From Azospirillum doebereinerae (GTDB lineage: Bacteria > Pseudomonadota > Alphaproteobacteria > Azospirillales > Azospirillaceae): a stretch of 64,000 bases of DNA. Positions within the stretch are counted from its first letter, which is position 1, and each line of letters starts with the position of its first letter. Of the stretch, positions 1 to 10,725 are shown in pieces. The notes under the pieces were generated by a model. That model made no database searches. It saw nothing but the letters and a program-made list of their open reading frames with translations, and was not told the origin of the DNA. The stretch lies in the NCBI RefSeq assembly GCF_003989665.1, contig NZ_RZIJ01000018.1:93368-157367 (forward strand). Direction: 5' to 3'. The position numbers and the translations under genes were made by a program.

Positions 1-1427
1 TCGTCTGGCAGGACAAGTTCAAGCGCAAGTTCATACCCAACGCGGCGGCCCCCCTGCCCGACGCGCCCAAGGTCTCGATCCACGTGCCCTGCTACAACGA
101 GCCGCCGCACATGGTCATCCAGACGCTGGACGCGCTGGCCCGGATGGACTACCCGAACTTCGAGGTGCTGCTGCTCGACAACAACACCAAGGACCCGGCG
201 GTGTGGCGCCCGGTCGAGGAGTACTGCAAGCAGCTCGGCCCGCGTTTCCGCTTCTTCCACCTGGACAACTGGCCGGGCTTCAAGGCCGGCGCGCTGAACT
301 TCGGCCTCGCCCAGACCGCGCCCGACGCCGAGCACATCGCCGTCATCGACAGCGACTATCAGGTCCATCCCGACTGGCTGAAGGCGACCATCCCGCATTT
401 CAGCCGGCCCGAGGTGGGATTCGTGCAGTCGCCGCAGGACTACCGCGAGTGGGAAGGCGACCTTTTCCAGCGCATGATCAACTGGGAATACGCCGGCTTC
501 TTCCACATCGGCATGATCCAGCGCAACGAGCGCAACGCGATCATCCAGCACGGCACGATGACCATCATCCGCAAGTCGGCGCTGGAAGGCGTGGGGCGCT
601 GGGGCGAATGGTGCATCACCGAGGACGCCGACCTCGGCCTGCGCCTCTTCGAGCACAAGTACGAAGCCGTCTACATGCCGGAGAGCTACGGCAAGGGCCT
701 CGTCCCCGACAGCTTCTCGGCCTACAAGACCCAGCGTTTCCGTTGGGCCTACGGCGCCGTGCAGATCCTCAAGCACCATTGGCGGCAGCTCTCGCCGCGC
801 GGAAAAGAACTGACCGCCGGGCAGAAGTACCATTTCATCACCGGCTGGCTGCCCTGGTTCGCCGACGCCGCCCACATGATCTTCGGCATCGCCGGCATCG
901 TCTGGTCGGTCGGGCTGATGGCCTTCCCGAAGTATTTCGAGTTCCCGCCCAACGTCTTCATGATCCCGACGCTCAGCGTCTTCGCCTTCAAGGTCGGCGC
1001 CTCGCTCTGGCTCTACGAGGCGCGGGTGAAGTGCGGCTTCTGGGACAAGGTCGGCGCCGCCATTGCCGGCATGGCCCTGACCCACACGGTCGGCCGCGCC
1101 ATGTGGCTGGGCATGTTCACCTCGGGCCGCCCCTTCGTCCGCACGCCCAAATGCGAAAACCAGCCGGCGCTGTGGCAGGCCTTCCTGATGGCCCGCGAGG
1201 AGCTGGTGCTGCTGGTGTCGCTGTGGGGCGCGGCGCTGGCCATCGTGCTGGTGTTCGGGCACGAGAACCGCGACGCCTTCATGTGGTCGGGCCTGCTGGT
1301 GGTGCAGTCGCTGCCCTATCTGGCAGCCTTCGTCACCGCGTTGATCAACGTGTTCCCGAACCTGAAGCTGGGCAAGCGCGACCCGGAGCCGGTCAAGGAC
1401 GCGCTGGGGAGCGGGGCGGCCGACTGA
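1..1427 (+). CDS. Membrane processive glycosyltransferase family 2 (5' truncated by window edge)
   Basis: The reading frame is open from base 3, so the true start lies before the window and 474 residues are visible. The GT2 core has the first Asp segment (LLLDNNTKD), a DSD metal site at about visible residues 116-118, an EDADLGLRL acceptor-site motif near 206 and a QRFRW motif near 244, the D,D,D,QxxRW set of processive synthases. Several hydrophobic helices follow in the C-terminal half, so it should sit in the inner membrane and polymerise a sugar from a nucleotide donor. It is clearly paralogous to the GT2 half of the GH17-GT2 gene at 6169-8799 (shared FKAGALN, LTAGQK and overall layout). 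A beta-glucan or related polymer is inferred; the missing N-terminus could hold a GH17 or other domain. Confidence 0.85.
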   Translation, partial: VWQDKFKRKFIPNAAAPLPDAPKVSIHVPCYNEPPHMVIQTLDALARMDYPNFEVLLLDNNTKDPAVWRPVEEYCKQLGPRFRFFHLDNWPGFKAGALNFGLAQTAPDAEHIAVIDSDYQVHPDWLKATIPHFSRPEVGFVQSPQDYREWEGDLFQRMINWEYAGFFHIGMIQRNERNAIIQHGTMTIIRKSALEGVGRWGEWCITEDADLGLRLFEHKYEAVYMPESYGKGLVPDSFSAYKTQRFRWAYGAVQILKHHWRQLSPRGKELTAGQKYHFITGWLPWFADAAHMIFGIAGIVWSVGLMAFPKYFEFPPNVFMIPTLSVFAFKVGASLWLYEARVKCGFWDKVGAAIAGMALTHTVGRAMWLGMFTSGRPFVRTPKCENQPALWQAFLMAREELVLLVSLWGAALAIVLVFGHENRDAFMWSGLLVVQSLPYLAAFVTALINVFPNLKLGKRDPEPVKDALGSGAAD

Positions 1428-1549
1428 GGCAAGTTGCGTGAAGGCGGGTCGGCGGTGACTACGGAGAGGCCGCGGCCCGTCTTGACGATAGCCTGAACTC
1501 TGCCAGACTTGTTTCCCTATGGGACGTGGTCCCCGATGGGAGACACACC

Positions 1550-2095
1550 ATGAGCGGCAGCGGTTTCGGATCCTCGGAGTTCACCATCCGCTCGACGGGC
1601 GCCATCGAGCGGACCGGAAGCGCCACCGAGCGCCATCGCCAGGGAAATCCCCGCCAGGAGCGGCGCGACCGCAATCCGCCCAACCCGCAGCGGCGGCGCA
1701 TCTACGATCTTCTGTTCGACGAGGTTGATCGGTTCGACGACCTTGACGAGCGGCAACGGGAAAAGCTGAAAGCAAACCTGCGCGGCCATCTCACCGCGCG
1801 GGTTCCGCTATCCCCCTCCGCGTTGCCGTCCGAGCCGGACGAGGGATCACTGCCCGGCCGCCTGCTGGACGATTCGTTCGCCAGCGTCCCTGTCGACGCC
1901 GACCACATCGTTGCGGCAGCGGCCGGTTCAGGACCGGTCACTCCGGAGGAGGAGGCCGACAACGCGCTGTTGGCGTCCCAACTGCGCGACTGTTTGGACC
2001 GGCACACCGACCGGGCGCGCAAGGTTGCGGTCTATCTGCATCTGCTGCTGAGCATCGACGGGGCGGAGCGACCGCACACGATCATGGATGTGTAA
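1550..2095 (+). CDS. Hypothetical protein, 181 aa
   Basis: I do not recognise this protein. I chose the ATG at 1550 because a GGGAGA ribosome-binding site lies at 1538-1543; an in-frame GTG at 1526 lacks one. The N-terminal 45 residues are polar and Arg-rich, then an acidic, probably helical segment (YDLLFDEVDRFDDLDERQ) and a second helical block near the C-terminus (NALLASQLRDCLDRHTDRA). There is no signal peptide or membrane segment, so it is probably cytoplasmic. It stands alone between the glycosyltransferase gene and a palindromic element. No function can be assigned. Confidence 0.6.
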   Translation: MSGSGFGSSEFTIRSTGAIERTGSATERHRQGNPRQERRDRNPPNPQRRRIYDLLFDEVDRFDDLDERQREKLKANLRGHLTARVPLSPSALPSEPDEGSLPGRLLDDSFASVPVDADHIVAAAAGSGPVTPEEEADNALLASQLRDCLDRHTDRARKVAVYLHLLLSIDGAERPHTIMDV

Positions 2096-2097
2096 GC

Positions 2098-2215
2098 GTT
2101 TGCCCTCACCTCATTCCTCCCCCACTGGACGGGGGAGGAGGTAGGACCTTCGCAAAAATCCAGCGACAGTCCCCTCCCCTGCCCAGCGGGGGAGGGGTTA
2201 GGGTGGAGGCAAAAC
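2098..2215. repeat. GC-rich palindromic intergenic element between convergent genes
   Basis: Outer arms GTTTGCCCTCACC and its imperfect complement ending GGCAAAAC enclose two hairpins, at about 2117-2139 and 2170-2196, each of CCTCCCC...GGGGAGG type. It lies between the convergent ends of the 1550 gene and uvrB, where it could terminate both transcripts. It belongs to the same class of dispersed palindromes seen elsewhere in the window. Confidence 0.7.
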
Positions 2216-2224
2216 TTCCCCACT

Positions 2225-4363
<2,139 letters not shown>

Positions 4364-4451
4364 GGGGCGGATCGGTCCGGAGCGGTGGGTACGGAACAGG
4401 AACCGATTATATGGCGGCGACGGGGTCCCATGTCGAGCGCTGGCTTCGCCG

Positions 4452-4847
4452 CTACGCCCCCTGCCCCGCCGCCTTCGGGTTGGCGATGACGAGCCGCGCC
4501 CGGACGATGGCCTCCAGCGCATCCATCAGCACGTCCTGCCCGTCGTGATCGAAGTCGCCGGCGGCGATCTCGATGCACAAGCGGTGCTGCAGGGCGGAAA
4601 CCCGCGTGTCCAACTCCTCGCCGGCCAGCGCGTCGTCGGCGTCCTCGCCGTAGAGCGGGGCCAGCGCCACCACCATCGCGTGGCCGGAGGCGTCGAATCC
4701 GCGCAGTTCCCGCCCGGCGATGTCCAGCGCGTTGGCGACCATCAGCGCCGCGTAGCGGGCCTCGGGCGCCACATGGGGCAGGACCGCGCCGCGCAGGGTC
4801 GTCAGCGCGATGTCGAGCAGGGCGTAGGCGTCAGGGCCGGTCCGCAT
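4452..4847 (-). CDS. DUF6285-type protein, partner of phosphotransferase
   Basis: This 131-residue soluble protein starts at the ATG at 4847, which shares its A with the TGA stop of the upstream phosphotransferase gene (TGATG), a strong sign of translational coupling. The sequence (GPDAYALLDIALTTLRGAVLPHVAPEARY) fits the DUF6285 proteins that are usually encoded beside acyl-CoA dehydrogenase-linked phosphotransferases. It looks all-helical with no membrane segment. Its biochemical role is unknown; partnership with the kinase-fold protein is inferred from the overlap alone. Confidence 0.75.
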   Translation of the reverse strand: MRTGPDAYALLDIALTTLRGAVLPHVAPEARYAALMVANALDIAGRELRGFDASGHAMVVALAPLYGEDADDALAGEELDTRVSALQHRLCIEIAAGDFDHDGQDVLMDALEAIVRARLVIANPKAAGQGA

Positions 4848-5983
4848 CAGGCCACCTGTTCCACGGGGGGATCCTCGGCGGGGGGCGTGGCGAGGGCGGC
4901 TTCCGCTCGGGCGGTCGCGGCCAGGGCGGCCTGGGCGCGCAGATGGCGCAGCAAATCCATCTCGATCTCCGGCAGCATGCGCCCGGTCAGCGCCAGTTCC
5001 AGCGACGGTTCGGCGCCCGTGCTGTGGCGCTCGCCCTGCTGCAGGGCGATGGCGGCCCAGCGCAGATAGGCGGCGGTTTCCCAATAGGCGACGCGCTTGG
5101 GATCGACGCGGCGGCCGGAGGTCTCCTCATAGCCGGCGTAGAGATCGGCGCGGTCGGCGATGCCGCCGGCCTCGCGGTTGACCCGGCGGAACCGCCAGGA
5201 CCGGGCGCAGAACCAGCCCAGATCCTCCATGGGGTCGCCGAAGCCGGCGAACTCCCAATCGAGGATGGCGGTCAGCCGCCCATCCTTGACCAGATAGTTG
5301 CCGGTGCGGAAATCGCGGTGGCACAGCACCAGGGGGCCGGGAGGCGGCGCGTTGACCTCCAGCCAGCGCAGTCCCCAGGCCAGCACCGGATCGCGCCGCG
5401 CCAGATCGCCGATCCAGGCGCGCAGATGGCCGAGCAGTTCCTGCGCCGGGCAGAGCGGCGGCTCGGGCAGCCGCTCCAGCCCCGGCGCGTCGGGCGTGAC
5501 CCGGTGCAGCAGGCCGAGCTGGCGGCCAAGCTCGCGCGCCAGATCGGGCTGCGGGGCATCGCCCTTGACCACGGCGAAGCCCGCCCCGACGCCCTCGGCG
5601 CGGCGCATGATGAAGAAATCCGGTCCCAGCACGCCGGGGTCGTCGCAATCGAACAGCGGCTCCGGCGCCGCCACCCCCGCCGTGAAGGCGGCGGACAGCA
5701 CGGCGAACTCCCGCCGCTTGCCGATGCTGGCGGCGATGCGGCCGGCGGATTCGGCGCGCAGCACGCAAGCGTGGCGTCCGGCGCGGGAACCGCCATGGAT
5801 GTCCAGCGTCAGCGCGTGGTTGACCGAGATCGCGCCGCCGCCGAGCCGTCCGTCGTCGGTCACCGTGACGCGGGAGGCACCGGCCCGCTCGGTCAGCCAG
5901 CCTTCCAGGCGGCTGCGGCTCTCGTCGTTCAGAACGGCGCCCATCGGCGCCCGGGGAGACAGAGACGGGTTCGCGGCATGCAC
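4847..5983 (-). CDS. Phosphotransferase family protein (APH/kinase fold)
   Basis: The 378-residue protein carries the aminoglycoside-phosphotransferase kinase fold: a catalytic loop HRDFRTGN followed by the Mg-binding ILDWEFAGFGDP motif, both near residues 220-250. Family members near DUF6285 are thought to act in acyl-CoA metabolism, not antibiotic resistance, but the substrate cannot be read from the sequence. It is first in a two-gene operon, its stop overlapping the next start by one base. The start at 5983 gives a leader (MHAANPSLSPRAPMG); the second Met at residue 14 is an alternative. Confidence 0.85.
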   Translation of the reverse strand: MHAANPSLSPRAPMGAVLNDESRSRLEGWLTERAGASRVTVTDDGRLGGGAISVNHALTLDIHGGSRAGRHACVLRAESAGRIAASIGKRREFAVLSAAFTAGVAAPEPLFDCDDPGVLGPDFFIMRRAEGVGAGFAVVKGDAPQPDLARELGRQLGLLHRVTPDAPGLERLPEPPLCPAQELLGHLRAWIGDLARRDPVLAWGLRWLEVNAPPPGPLVLCHRDFRTGNYLVKDGRLTAILDWEFAGFGDPMEDLGWFCARSWRFRRVNREAGGIADRADLYAGYEETSGRRVDPKRVAYWETAAYLRWAAIALQQGERHSTGAEPSLELALTGRMLPEIEMDLLRHLRAQAALAATARAEAALATPPAEDPPVEQVA

Positions 5984-6111
5984 GGCAGCCCCCTGTTGTC
6001 ACGCTTCTCGGCCAGGATGGTAGGCACGAAGCGCGAAGCCCGACAAGTTTCACCTTGGTGAGAGAAGGGGGATCGCTGCAACCCTCCCCCTTTTCGCCAT
6101 TCTGCAGGCAG

Positions 6112-6142
6112 AAAAAATCCCCCGCCCTTGCGGACGGGGGAT
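6112..6142 (-). terminator. Rho-independent terminator of the GH17-GT2 gene
   Basis: Read on the minus strand, an 8-bp stem ATCCCCCG/CGGGGGAT with a 10-base loop is followed by six T residues, 27 bases past the stop of the gene ending at 6169. Confidence 0.85.
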
Positions 6143-6168
6143 CGGAAGCGGATGCTTTTCGACAGCGA

Positions 6169-8799
6169 TCAGGCGGCGACGGCCTGCGAGGCGTTGCTGG
6201 CCTGCTCGGCCTGGGCCGGAACCGGGGCCGGACGGGCCTCGCGGACCGGCAGCATGTCGCCGACGGCGAAACCGACCGCCATCAGATTGGGCACCGCCAT
6301 GGCGGCGAGCAGGATCGACCACAGCTCCAAGGCCAGGGTGCCCAGCGGATTGACCAGCGCGGCGGTGGCCGAGGCGGCGACCAGGGCGACCGACAGGATC
6401 GCTTCGGGCTTGGCGCAGAAGCGGCCCTTGGCGCGCTTGCCACCCTTGGCGGTCACCCGGAAGGCGTCCGTGCTGCGGACCAGACCGCGCAGGGCGGCCA
6501 GCGCCACCGTGGTGGACAGCGCCATGCCGACGGCGCAGGCGCCCAGGCTGTGCGTCCAGGAATTGCCCGAGGCGTAGCGCGAGGCCAGCAGGCTCGACCC
6601 GGCGCGGAGAACCAGGGCGCCCAGCACGGCGGCGGTGGCGGCGACCGGCGGCAGGTGCAGCGGCAGGACCAGCGAGGCGAAGGTCCAGACCACGGCGGCG
6701 GCGGCGGCGAAGACGCCGACCGCGTCGGACCACCAGCGGATCCAATTGGTGACGTAGCCCAGCTTCTGGCCGGCGGTCAGGCTGCGGTTGCCCGGCAGGA
6801 ACTTCGCCCAATGCGCCCGGACGATCTGCGTGGAACCGAACACCCAGCGGTCGCGCTGCTTGCGGAATTGCATGAAGTTGTCCGGCGCCAGCCCCTCGCC
6901 CAGACGCTCGTCGGTGTAGGCGGCGCAGTAGCCGGCCGACAAGATGCGCAGGCCGAGTTCGGTGTCCTCGCAGATGCCGGCCTCCGACCAGCCGCCGACC
7001 TGGTCCATGGCGGAACGGCGCAGCATGATCATGGTGCCGTGGCAGATGAAGGCCTGGCTCGACAGCCCTTCCTGCATGCCGACGTCGAAGAAGGGGCGGT
7101 ACTCGGCGGTCATCGCCGCCTTCAGCGCCGTCTCATGGCCGTCGCGGTGCTCCTGCGGGGCCTGGACGATGCCGACCGAGGGATCGGCGAAGACCGGGGC
7201 CAGCTTCGACAGCCAGTCACGCGACACGGTGTAGTCGGCATCCAGCACGGCGACGATCTCGGCGGCCGGGTCGGTGTGGCGCAGCGCGGCGTTCAGCGCG
7301 CCGGCCTTGAAGCCGGAGATCTTCTTGTACCAGTGGAACTTGAACTTGGGGCCCAGCGCTTGGCACAGCTCCTCCACCGGGCGGACGAGATGCTCCTCCT
7401 CGGTGTTGTTGACCAGCACGACGACCTCGTAGTTCGGGTAGTCGAGACGCGACAGCGAGGCCAGCGTGGCGCCCAGCACGTCGGGCTGCTCGCGGCAGGC
7501 GGCGACGTGGATGGAGACCATGGGCTTGTGATCCGTTTCCGGCACGGCGCGCGGCAGCAGGGCCGGGGCGCGGCCGGTGAACAGGCGGCGGGCGACGTCG
7601 ACCAGATCGGCGAAGGCGACGCTCATCATCAGGGCGCCCAGAGCGAAGGCGGATCCCCAGGTCGTCAGCGCGCCGAAGGTCAGGTACTCGGCGTAGGCGC
7701 CGGCCACCGCCGACCCGACGCCGAAGCCGATGACGTTGGCGCCGAGCGAGGCGGCCAGCGCGAAGCCGGTGTTGCTGCGGCGGCGGAAGGCGACGAACAG
7801 CGACAGCGCGAAACCGACCGCCAGCGCCACCCCGGCGCCGACCTTCTCGCCGTGCGAGGCGCCGACCGGACCGGCCAGCGGCCATTTCGGCGCGCGGTCG
7901 GCGTCGAGCACGCCCCAACTCGGGCCCGGCGAGCCCTCGATGGTGGATTTCCAGACGCCGTCGAAAGCCTCGACCACATTGTAGTGAATGCCGAGCGCGC
8001 CCGCTTCCGCCGCGAAGCCGCGCACGACGGCGGCCTGGGCCTCCGGCGTCGGGTAGGCGTCGTGGAAGTTCTCGCCGCCCGACGGCCAGCCGACCTCGCC
8101 GACGAACAGCGGCTTGCCGGGGTGGGACTTGCGCACGGTGTCGAGCCGGTCGCGGATCCAGGTCAGCGCGTTCTCGACCGGCACGCCTTCCCAGTAGGGC
8201 AGCACGTGGACGCCCATGAAGTCGGACGCCTTCACGGTGGCGTTGGCCTTGACCATCTCCGACCACACGTCGGCGGTGCCCACCTTGATCGAGGCCGGGA
8301 CGGCGACCCGCACCCGCTGGATGTAGCGGGCCAGCTCGGCGTCGGTCAACTCGGCGCGCAGCAGCGTCTCGTTGCCGACGACGATGCGCTTGATGCCCCG
8401 GACAGTCTTGGCGAGCGCGATGGCCTGGACGACCTCCTGCTCATTGCGGGCCTTGTCCTTGCTCAGCCAGACGCCGAGCGTGACGTCCAGCCCCTTCGAC
8501 ACCGCGATTTCGGGCACCTGCCCTTGCGAGCCCAGCGTGGAATAGGTGCGCACCCCGTCGGCGAAGCCGGCAATGGCGGTCATGTCCTTTTCCAGTTCCG
8601 CCCGCGGGACGACCGGCGAATGATTTGGGTCGTAATCCCGGCCCGAGGGCGAATAGGACACGGATTCGATGCGTCCGGGCTCCGCCTCCACCGGCGTCGG
8701 CGCGTTGCGCCAGGACCAGAAGGACGCGTGGCCGGCGGTCACGGCCAGCATGGCGGCGGCAATGGCAGCGGACCGCATCGGGTTCTTCGGGTTGCTCAT
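6169..8799 (-). CDS. GH17-GT2 bifunctional membrane glucan synthase (NdvB/NdvC-like)
   Basis: The 876-residue product joins an N-terminal GH17 domain to a processive GT2. Residues 1-25 form a signal/anchor helix. GH17 landmarks are VGNE near residue 143 (acid/base Glu) and GEVGWPSGG near 230 (nucleophile Glu). Hydrophobic helices follow, then the GT2 domain from about 424 with DAD, CEDTELGLR and QRDRW, then C-terminal membrane helices. In Bradyrhizobium and Pseudomonas, NdvB-type proteins make beta-1,3/1,6 glucans, with GH17 acting as transglycosylase; that role is inferred here. I chose the ATG at 8799 (MSNPKNPM) over the open frame to 8892 because upstream residues look non-coding. A strong terminator follows. 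Confidence 0.9.
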   Translation of the reverse strand: MSNPKNPMRSAAIAAAMLAVTAGHASFWSWRNAPTPVEAEPGRIESVSYSPSGRDYDPNHSPVVPRAELEKDMTAIAGFADGVRTYSTLGSQGQVPEIAVSKGLDVTLGVWLSKDKARNEQEVVQAIALAKTVRGIKRIVVGNETLLRAELTDAELARYIQRVRVAVPASIKVGTADVWSEMVKANATVKASDFMGVHVLPYWEGVPVENALTWIRDRLDTVRKSHPGKPLFVGEVGWPSGGENFHDAYPTPEAQAAVVRGFAAEAGALGIHYNVVEAFDGVWKSTIEGSPGPSWGVLDADRAPKWPLAGPVGASHGEKVGAGVALAVGFALSLFVAFRRRSNTGFALAASLGANVIGFGVGSAVAGAYAEYLTFGALTTWGSAFALGALMMSVAFADLVDVARRLFTGRAPALLPRAVPETDHKPMVSIHVAACREQPDVLGATLASLSRLDYPNYEVVVLVNNTEEEHLVRPVEELCQALGPKFKFHWYKKISGFKAGALNAALRHTDPAAEIVAVLDADYTVSRDWLSKLAPVFADPSVGIVQAPQEHRDGHETALKAAMTAEYRPFFDVGMQEGLSSQAFICHGTMIMLRRSAMDQVGGWSEAGICEDTELGLRILSAGYCAAYTDERLGEGLAPDNFMQFRKQRDRWVFGSTQIVRAHWAKFLPGNRSLTAGQKLGYVTNWIRWWSDAVGVFAAAAAVVWTFASLVLPLHLPPVAATAAVLGALVLRAGSSLLASRYASGNSWTHSLGACAVGMALSTTVALAALRGLVRSTDAFRVTAKGGKRAKGRFCAKPEAILSVALVAASATAALVNPLGTLALELWSILLAAMAVPNLMAVGFAVGDMLPVREARPAPVPAQAEQASNASQAVAA

Positions 8800-8986
8800 G
8801 GGAGTTCGCGATGCCCTATTTGAGGTGGCCGTGCGCCACCGGACACCCGCATCAACGCGACGGCCCTTCCGACTATTCCCACGCTCTTTCAAATTTTTGT
8901 GCGTTGCCGCATCGGGGAACCGTCCGGCGCTCCTCCTGTTGGTTCAAGCGACCCGCAAGATCGGGACAGCAGGATGGGAGATTCCC

Positions 8987-9292
8987 GTGAACGGCCAGAA
9001 AAACGACGACCGCGTCGACGTCGAGGCGTTGGAAGACACGATGGACGAGGTTCTCGAGACCCTCGCCGTCGCCGAGCAGGCGGCGGCCTTCGTGGAAGCC
9101 AACAGCACGGGCGAAGCCGACCGCAGCCGGGCCGGCGCTGTCCGGCGCCAGGCCGAAGCCATGCTCGACGCCGCCGACGAGGCGGTGTCGGACGAGGGCC
9201 TGTTCGGCGAGGATCTGTTGGGTGAGGACCGGGATCCGAGCTTCGAGGACCCGTCCGCCGCCTCCGCCCGGCCGACCGGACTGCTGCACTGA
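8987..9292 (+). CDS. Hypothetical acidic protein, 101 aa
   Basis: I do not recognise it. The GTG at 8987 is preceded by GGGAG at 8976-8980 and begins MNGQKNDDRVDVEALED. The protein is strongly acidic and Ala-rich with a likely helical middle and no membrane segment. It is followed 36 bases later by another small gene, possibly in one transcript. The frame is open further upstream, so the start rests on the ribosome-binding site. Confidence 0.6.
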   Translation: MNGQKNDDRVDVEALEDTMDEVLETLAVAEQAAAFVEANSTGEADRSRAGAVRRQAEAMLDAADEAVSDEGLFGEDLLGEDRDPSFEDPSAASARPTGLLH

Positions 9293-9328
9293 CGGCGAAA
9301 CAACGAAACCAATCCAGGAGAGTTCACC

Positions 9329-9547
9329 ATGGCCACCGAACACGAACGCTCGCCGGAGCACAAGAAGGCCCATGACCTCGCCGAGCAGGCGCTGGACCAG
9401 GCCGCCGAAGGCAACGCCGGCAAGGCACGCGACCTGATCGAGGAAGCCAAGAGCATCGACCCGCGCATCGGCGAGGAGATGTCCCGCGAAGCCAAGGAGG
9501 ACCAGCGTCAGGCCGACAAGGCGCTGCGGGACTCGTCGGACCGGTAA
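9329..9547 (+). CDS. Hypothetical small helical protein, 72 aa
   Basis: The ATG at 9329 has an AGGAG box ending at 9320. The product (MATEHERSPEHKKAHDLAEQ...) is charged, Ala-rich and apparently one or two long amphipathic helices with a heptad-like pattern, no Cys and no membrane span. This composition resembles small stress-type proteins, but no family is recognised. A palindromic element directly downstream probably ends the transcript. Confidence 0.6.
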   Translation: MATEHERSPEHKKAHDLAEQALDQAAEGNAGKARDLIEEAKSIDPRIGEEMSREAKEDQRQADKALRDSSDR

Positions 9548-9559
9548 GTTCGGCGACGT

Positions 9560-9612
9560 TTGCCCCCACCCTGCCTCCCCCGCTGGGCGGGGGAGGGCCG
9601 GGGTGGGGGCAA
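9560..9612. repeat. Perfect nested palindromic element
   Basis: Outer arms TTGCCCCCACCC and GGGTGGGGGCAA pair perfectly, with an inner GCCTCCCCCGC/GCGGGGGAGGGC stem. It lies between the convergent 9329 gene and azlD and may terminate both. Same class as the elements at 2098 and 51864. Confidence 0.75.
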
Positions 9613-9628
9613 CCACATGCCGAACCCT

Positions 9629-9940
9629 TTACATCACCCGCCGCAGCACCACCACGGCCGCGACACCAACCGCGACGGCGACCGCCATCGGCACGCGCCG
9701 GGCGATCAGGCAGACCAGCGCCGCCGCCAGCGCGTCGGATGGCCGCGACAACGCCGCCGGCGCCACCAAGGCGACCAGCACAGCGCCGGGCGTCGCCTCC
9801 AGCGCGGCGCTTGCCGCCGGCCCCAGACGGATACGCGCGATCAGCCACGGCCCGCCGACGCGGGTCAGCCACGTCGCCAGCGCGCCGGCCAGGATCACCG
9901 CCAGCACCGCCCCGTCGAGCATCCCATCGTCGCCCGTCAT
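9629..9940 (-). CDS. azlD: AzlD family branched-chain amino acid export subunit
   Basis: AzlD is the small membrane subunit of the AzlCD (LIV-E) exporter. The 103-residue protein has about four hydrophobic helices and the TRVGGPWLIAR segment typical of the family. Its ATG at 9940 overlaps the stop of azlC by four bases (ATGA), so both are made together. I set the start at this overlap; the frame is open far upstream inside azlC but that is shadow sequence. Confidence 0.85.
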   Translation of the reverse strand: MTGDDGMLDGAVLAVILAGALATWLTRVGGPWLIARIRLGPAASAALEATPGAVLVALVAPAALSRPSDALAAALVCLIARRVPMAVAVAVGVAAVVVLRRVM

Positions 9941-10644
9941 GACAACGCCCTCCCCCGCCAAGCCGCCACGGTGCCGCCCGCCACGGCCCCGGCCAGGATG
10001 TGCCAGGGGCCGCCCGGCATCAGCGCGTGGACGCTCAGCGCCGCAACGGCGCTGGCGAGCCAGGGCGGCAGCGCCCCCGCCCCGCTCCAGAAGCCGGCCA
10101 ACAGGCACAGGAACACCGCAATGAAGGTGAAATCCAGCCCCCAGGCGGCGGGGTCGGCGATCAGCGCGCCGGCCAGCGTCCCGGCCACCGTGCTCGCCAG
10201 CCACGCCACGTAGAGCGTCAGCCCAACCCCGAACCAGTAGCCGAAGGTCAGCGCCTCGCCCCGGCGGAGCGCCAGGGCCCAGACCTCGTCGGCCATCAGG
10301 AACAGCGCCGCCCCGACCCGCAACGGCGGCTTGCCCTCCAGGCGCGGGGCGAGCGTCGCCCCCATCAGAAGATGCCGCAGATTGACCAGCAGGATGCTCC
10401 CCACCACGGCGAAACCGGCGGCGTCGCGGCTCCACAGCTCGACCGCGACGAACTGCGAACTGCCGGCGAAGACCAGGGCGCTCATCAGCCCCATCTCCAG
10501 TGGCGACAGCCCGGCCTTGGCGGCAAGGCTGCCCAGCAGGAACCCGAACGGAACGGCCCCCGCCACAATGGGCAGGGCATGGACGGCGCCGAGCGCGAAC
10601 TCGCGCCGAACGGTCGCCGGGGGCGATGAGGAGGACAAGGTCAT
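9937..10644 (-). CDS. azlC: AzlC family branched-chain amino acid exporter
   Basis: AzlC is the large inner-membrane subunit of the AzlCD exporter for branched-chain amino acids or analogues. The 235-residue protein has about seven hydrophobic segments and the signature region GAVPFGFLLGSLA followed by FAGSSQF. A purine-rich AAGGGGGG precedes the ATG. It is translationally coupled to azlD. A secreted hydrolase and an AraC regulator on the same strand upstream could form one unit, which would make the AraC protein a candidate regulator (inference). Confidence 0.9.
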   Translation of the reverse strand: MTLSSSSPPATVRREFALGAVHALPIVAGAVPFGFLLGSLAAKAGLSPLEMGLMSALVFAGSSQFVAVELWSRDAAGFAVVGSILLVNLRHLLMGATLAPRLEGKPPLRVGAALFLMADEVWALALRRGEALTFGYWFGVGLTLYVAWLASTVAGTLAGALIADPAAWGLDFTFIAVFLCLLAGFWSGAGALPPWLASAVAALSVHALMPGGPWHILAGAVAGGTVAAWRGRALS

Positions 10645-10725
10645 GGCCCCCCTTCTACGCGGCGACGGAGGCCCCGTCTTGGACGGGATTGCTGCCGAGC
10701 CCCCCGTTCCGGCGCCGGTCCGGGT

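Noticed and set aside
203..1441. 412-codon plus-strand frame overlapping the first glycosyltransferase
   Set aside because: It is an out-of-frame shadow rich in Arg/Pro/Ala with no domain; the GT2 frame has all motifs.
6055..8823. 922-codon plus-strand frame antisense to the GH17-GT2 gene
   Set aside because: Gly/Arg/Gln-rich shadow without any recognisable motif.
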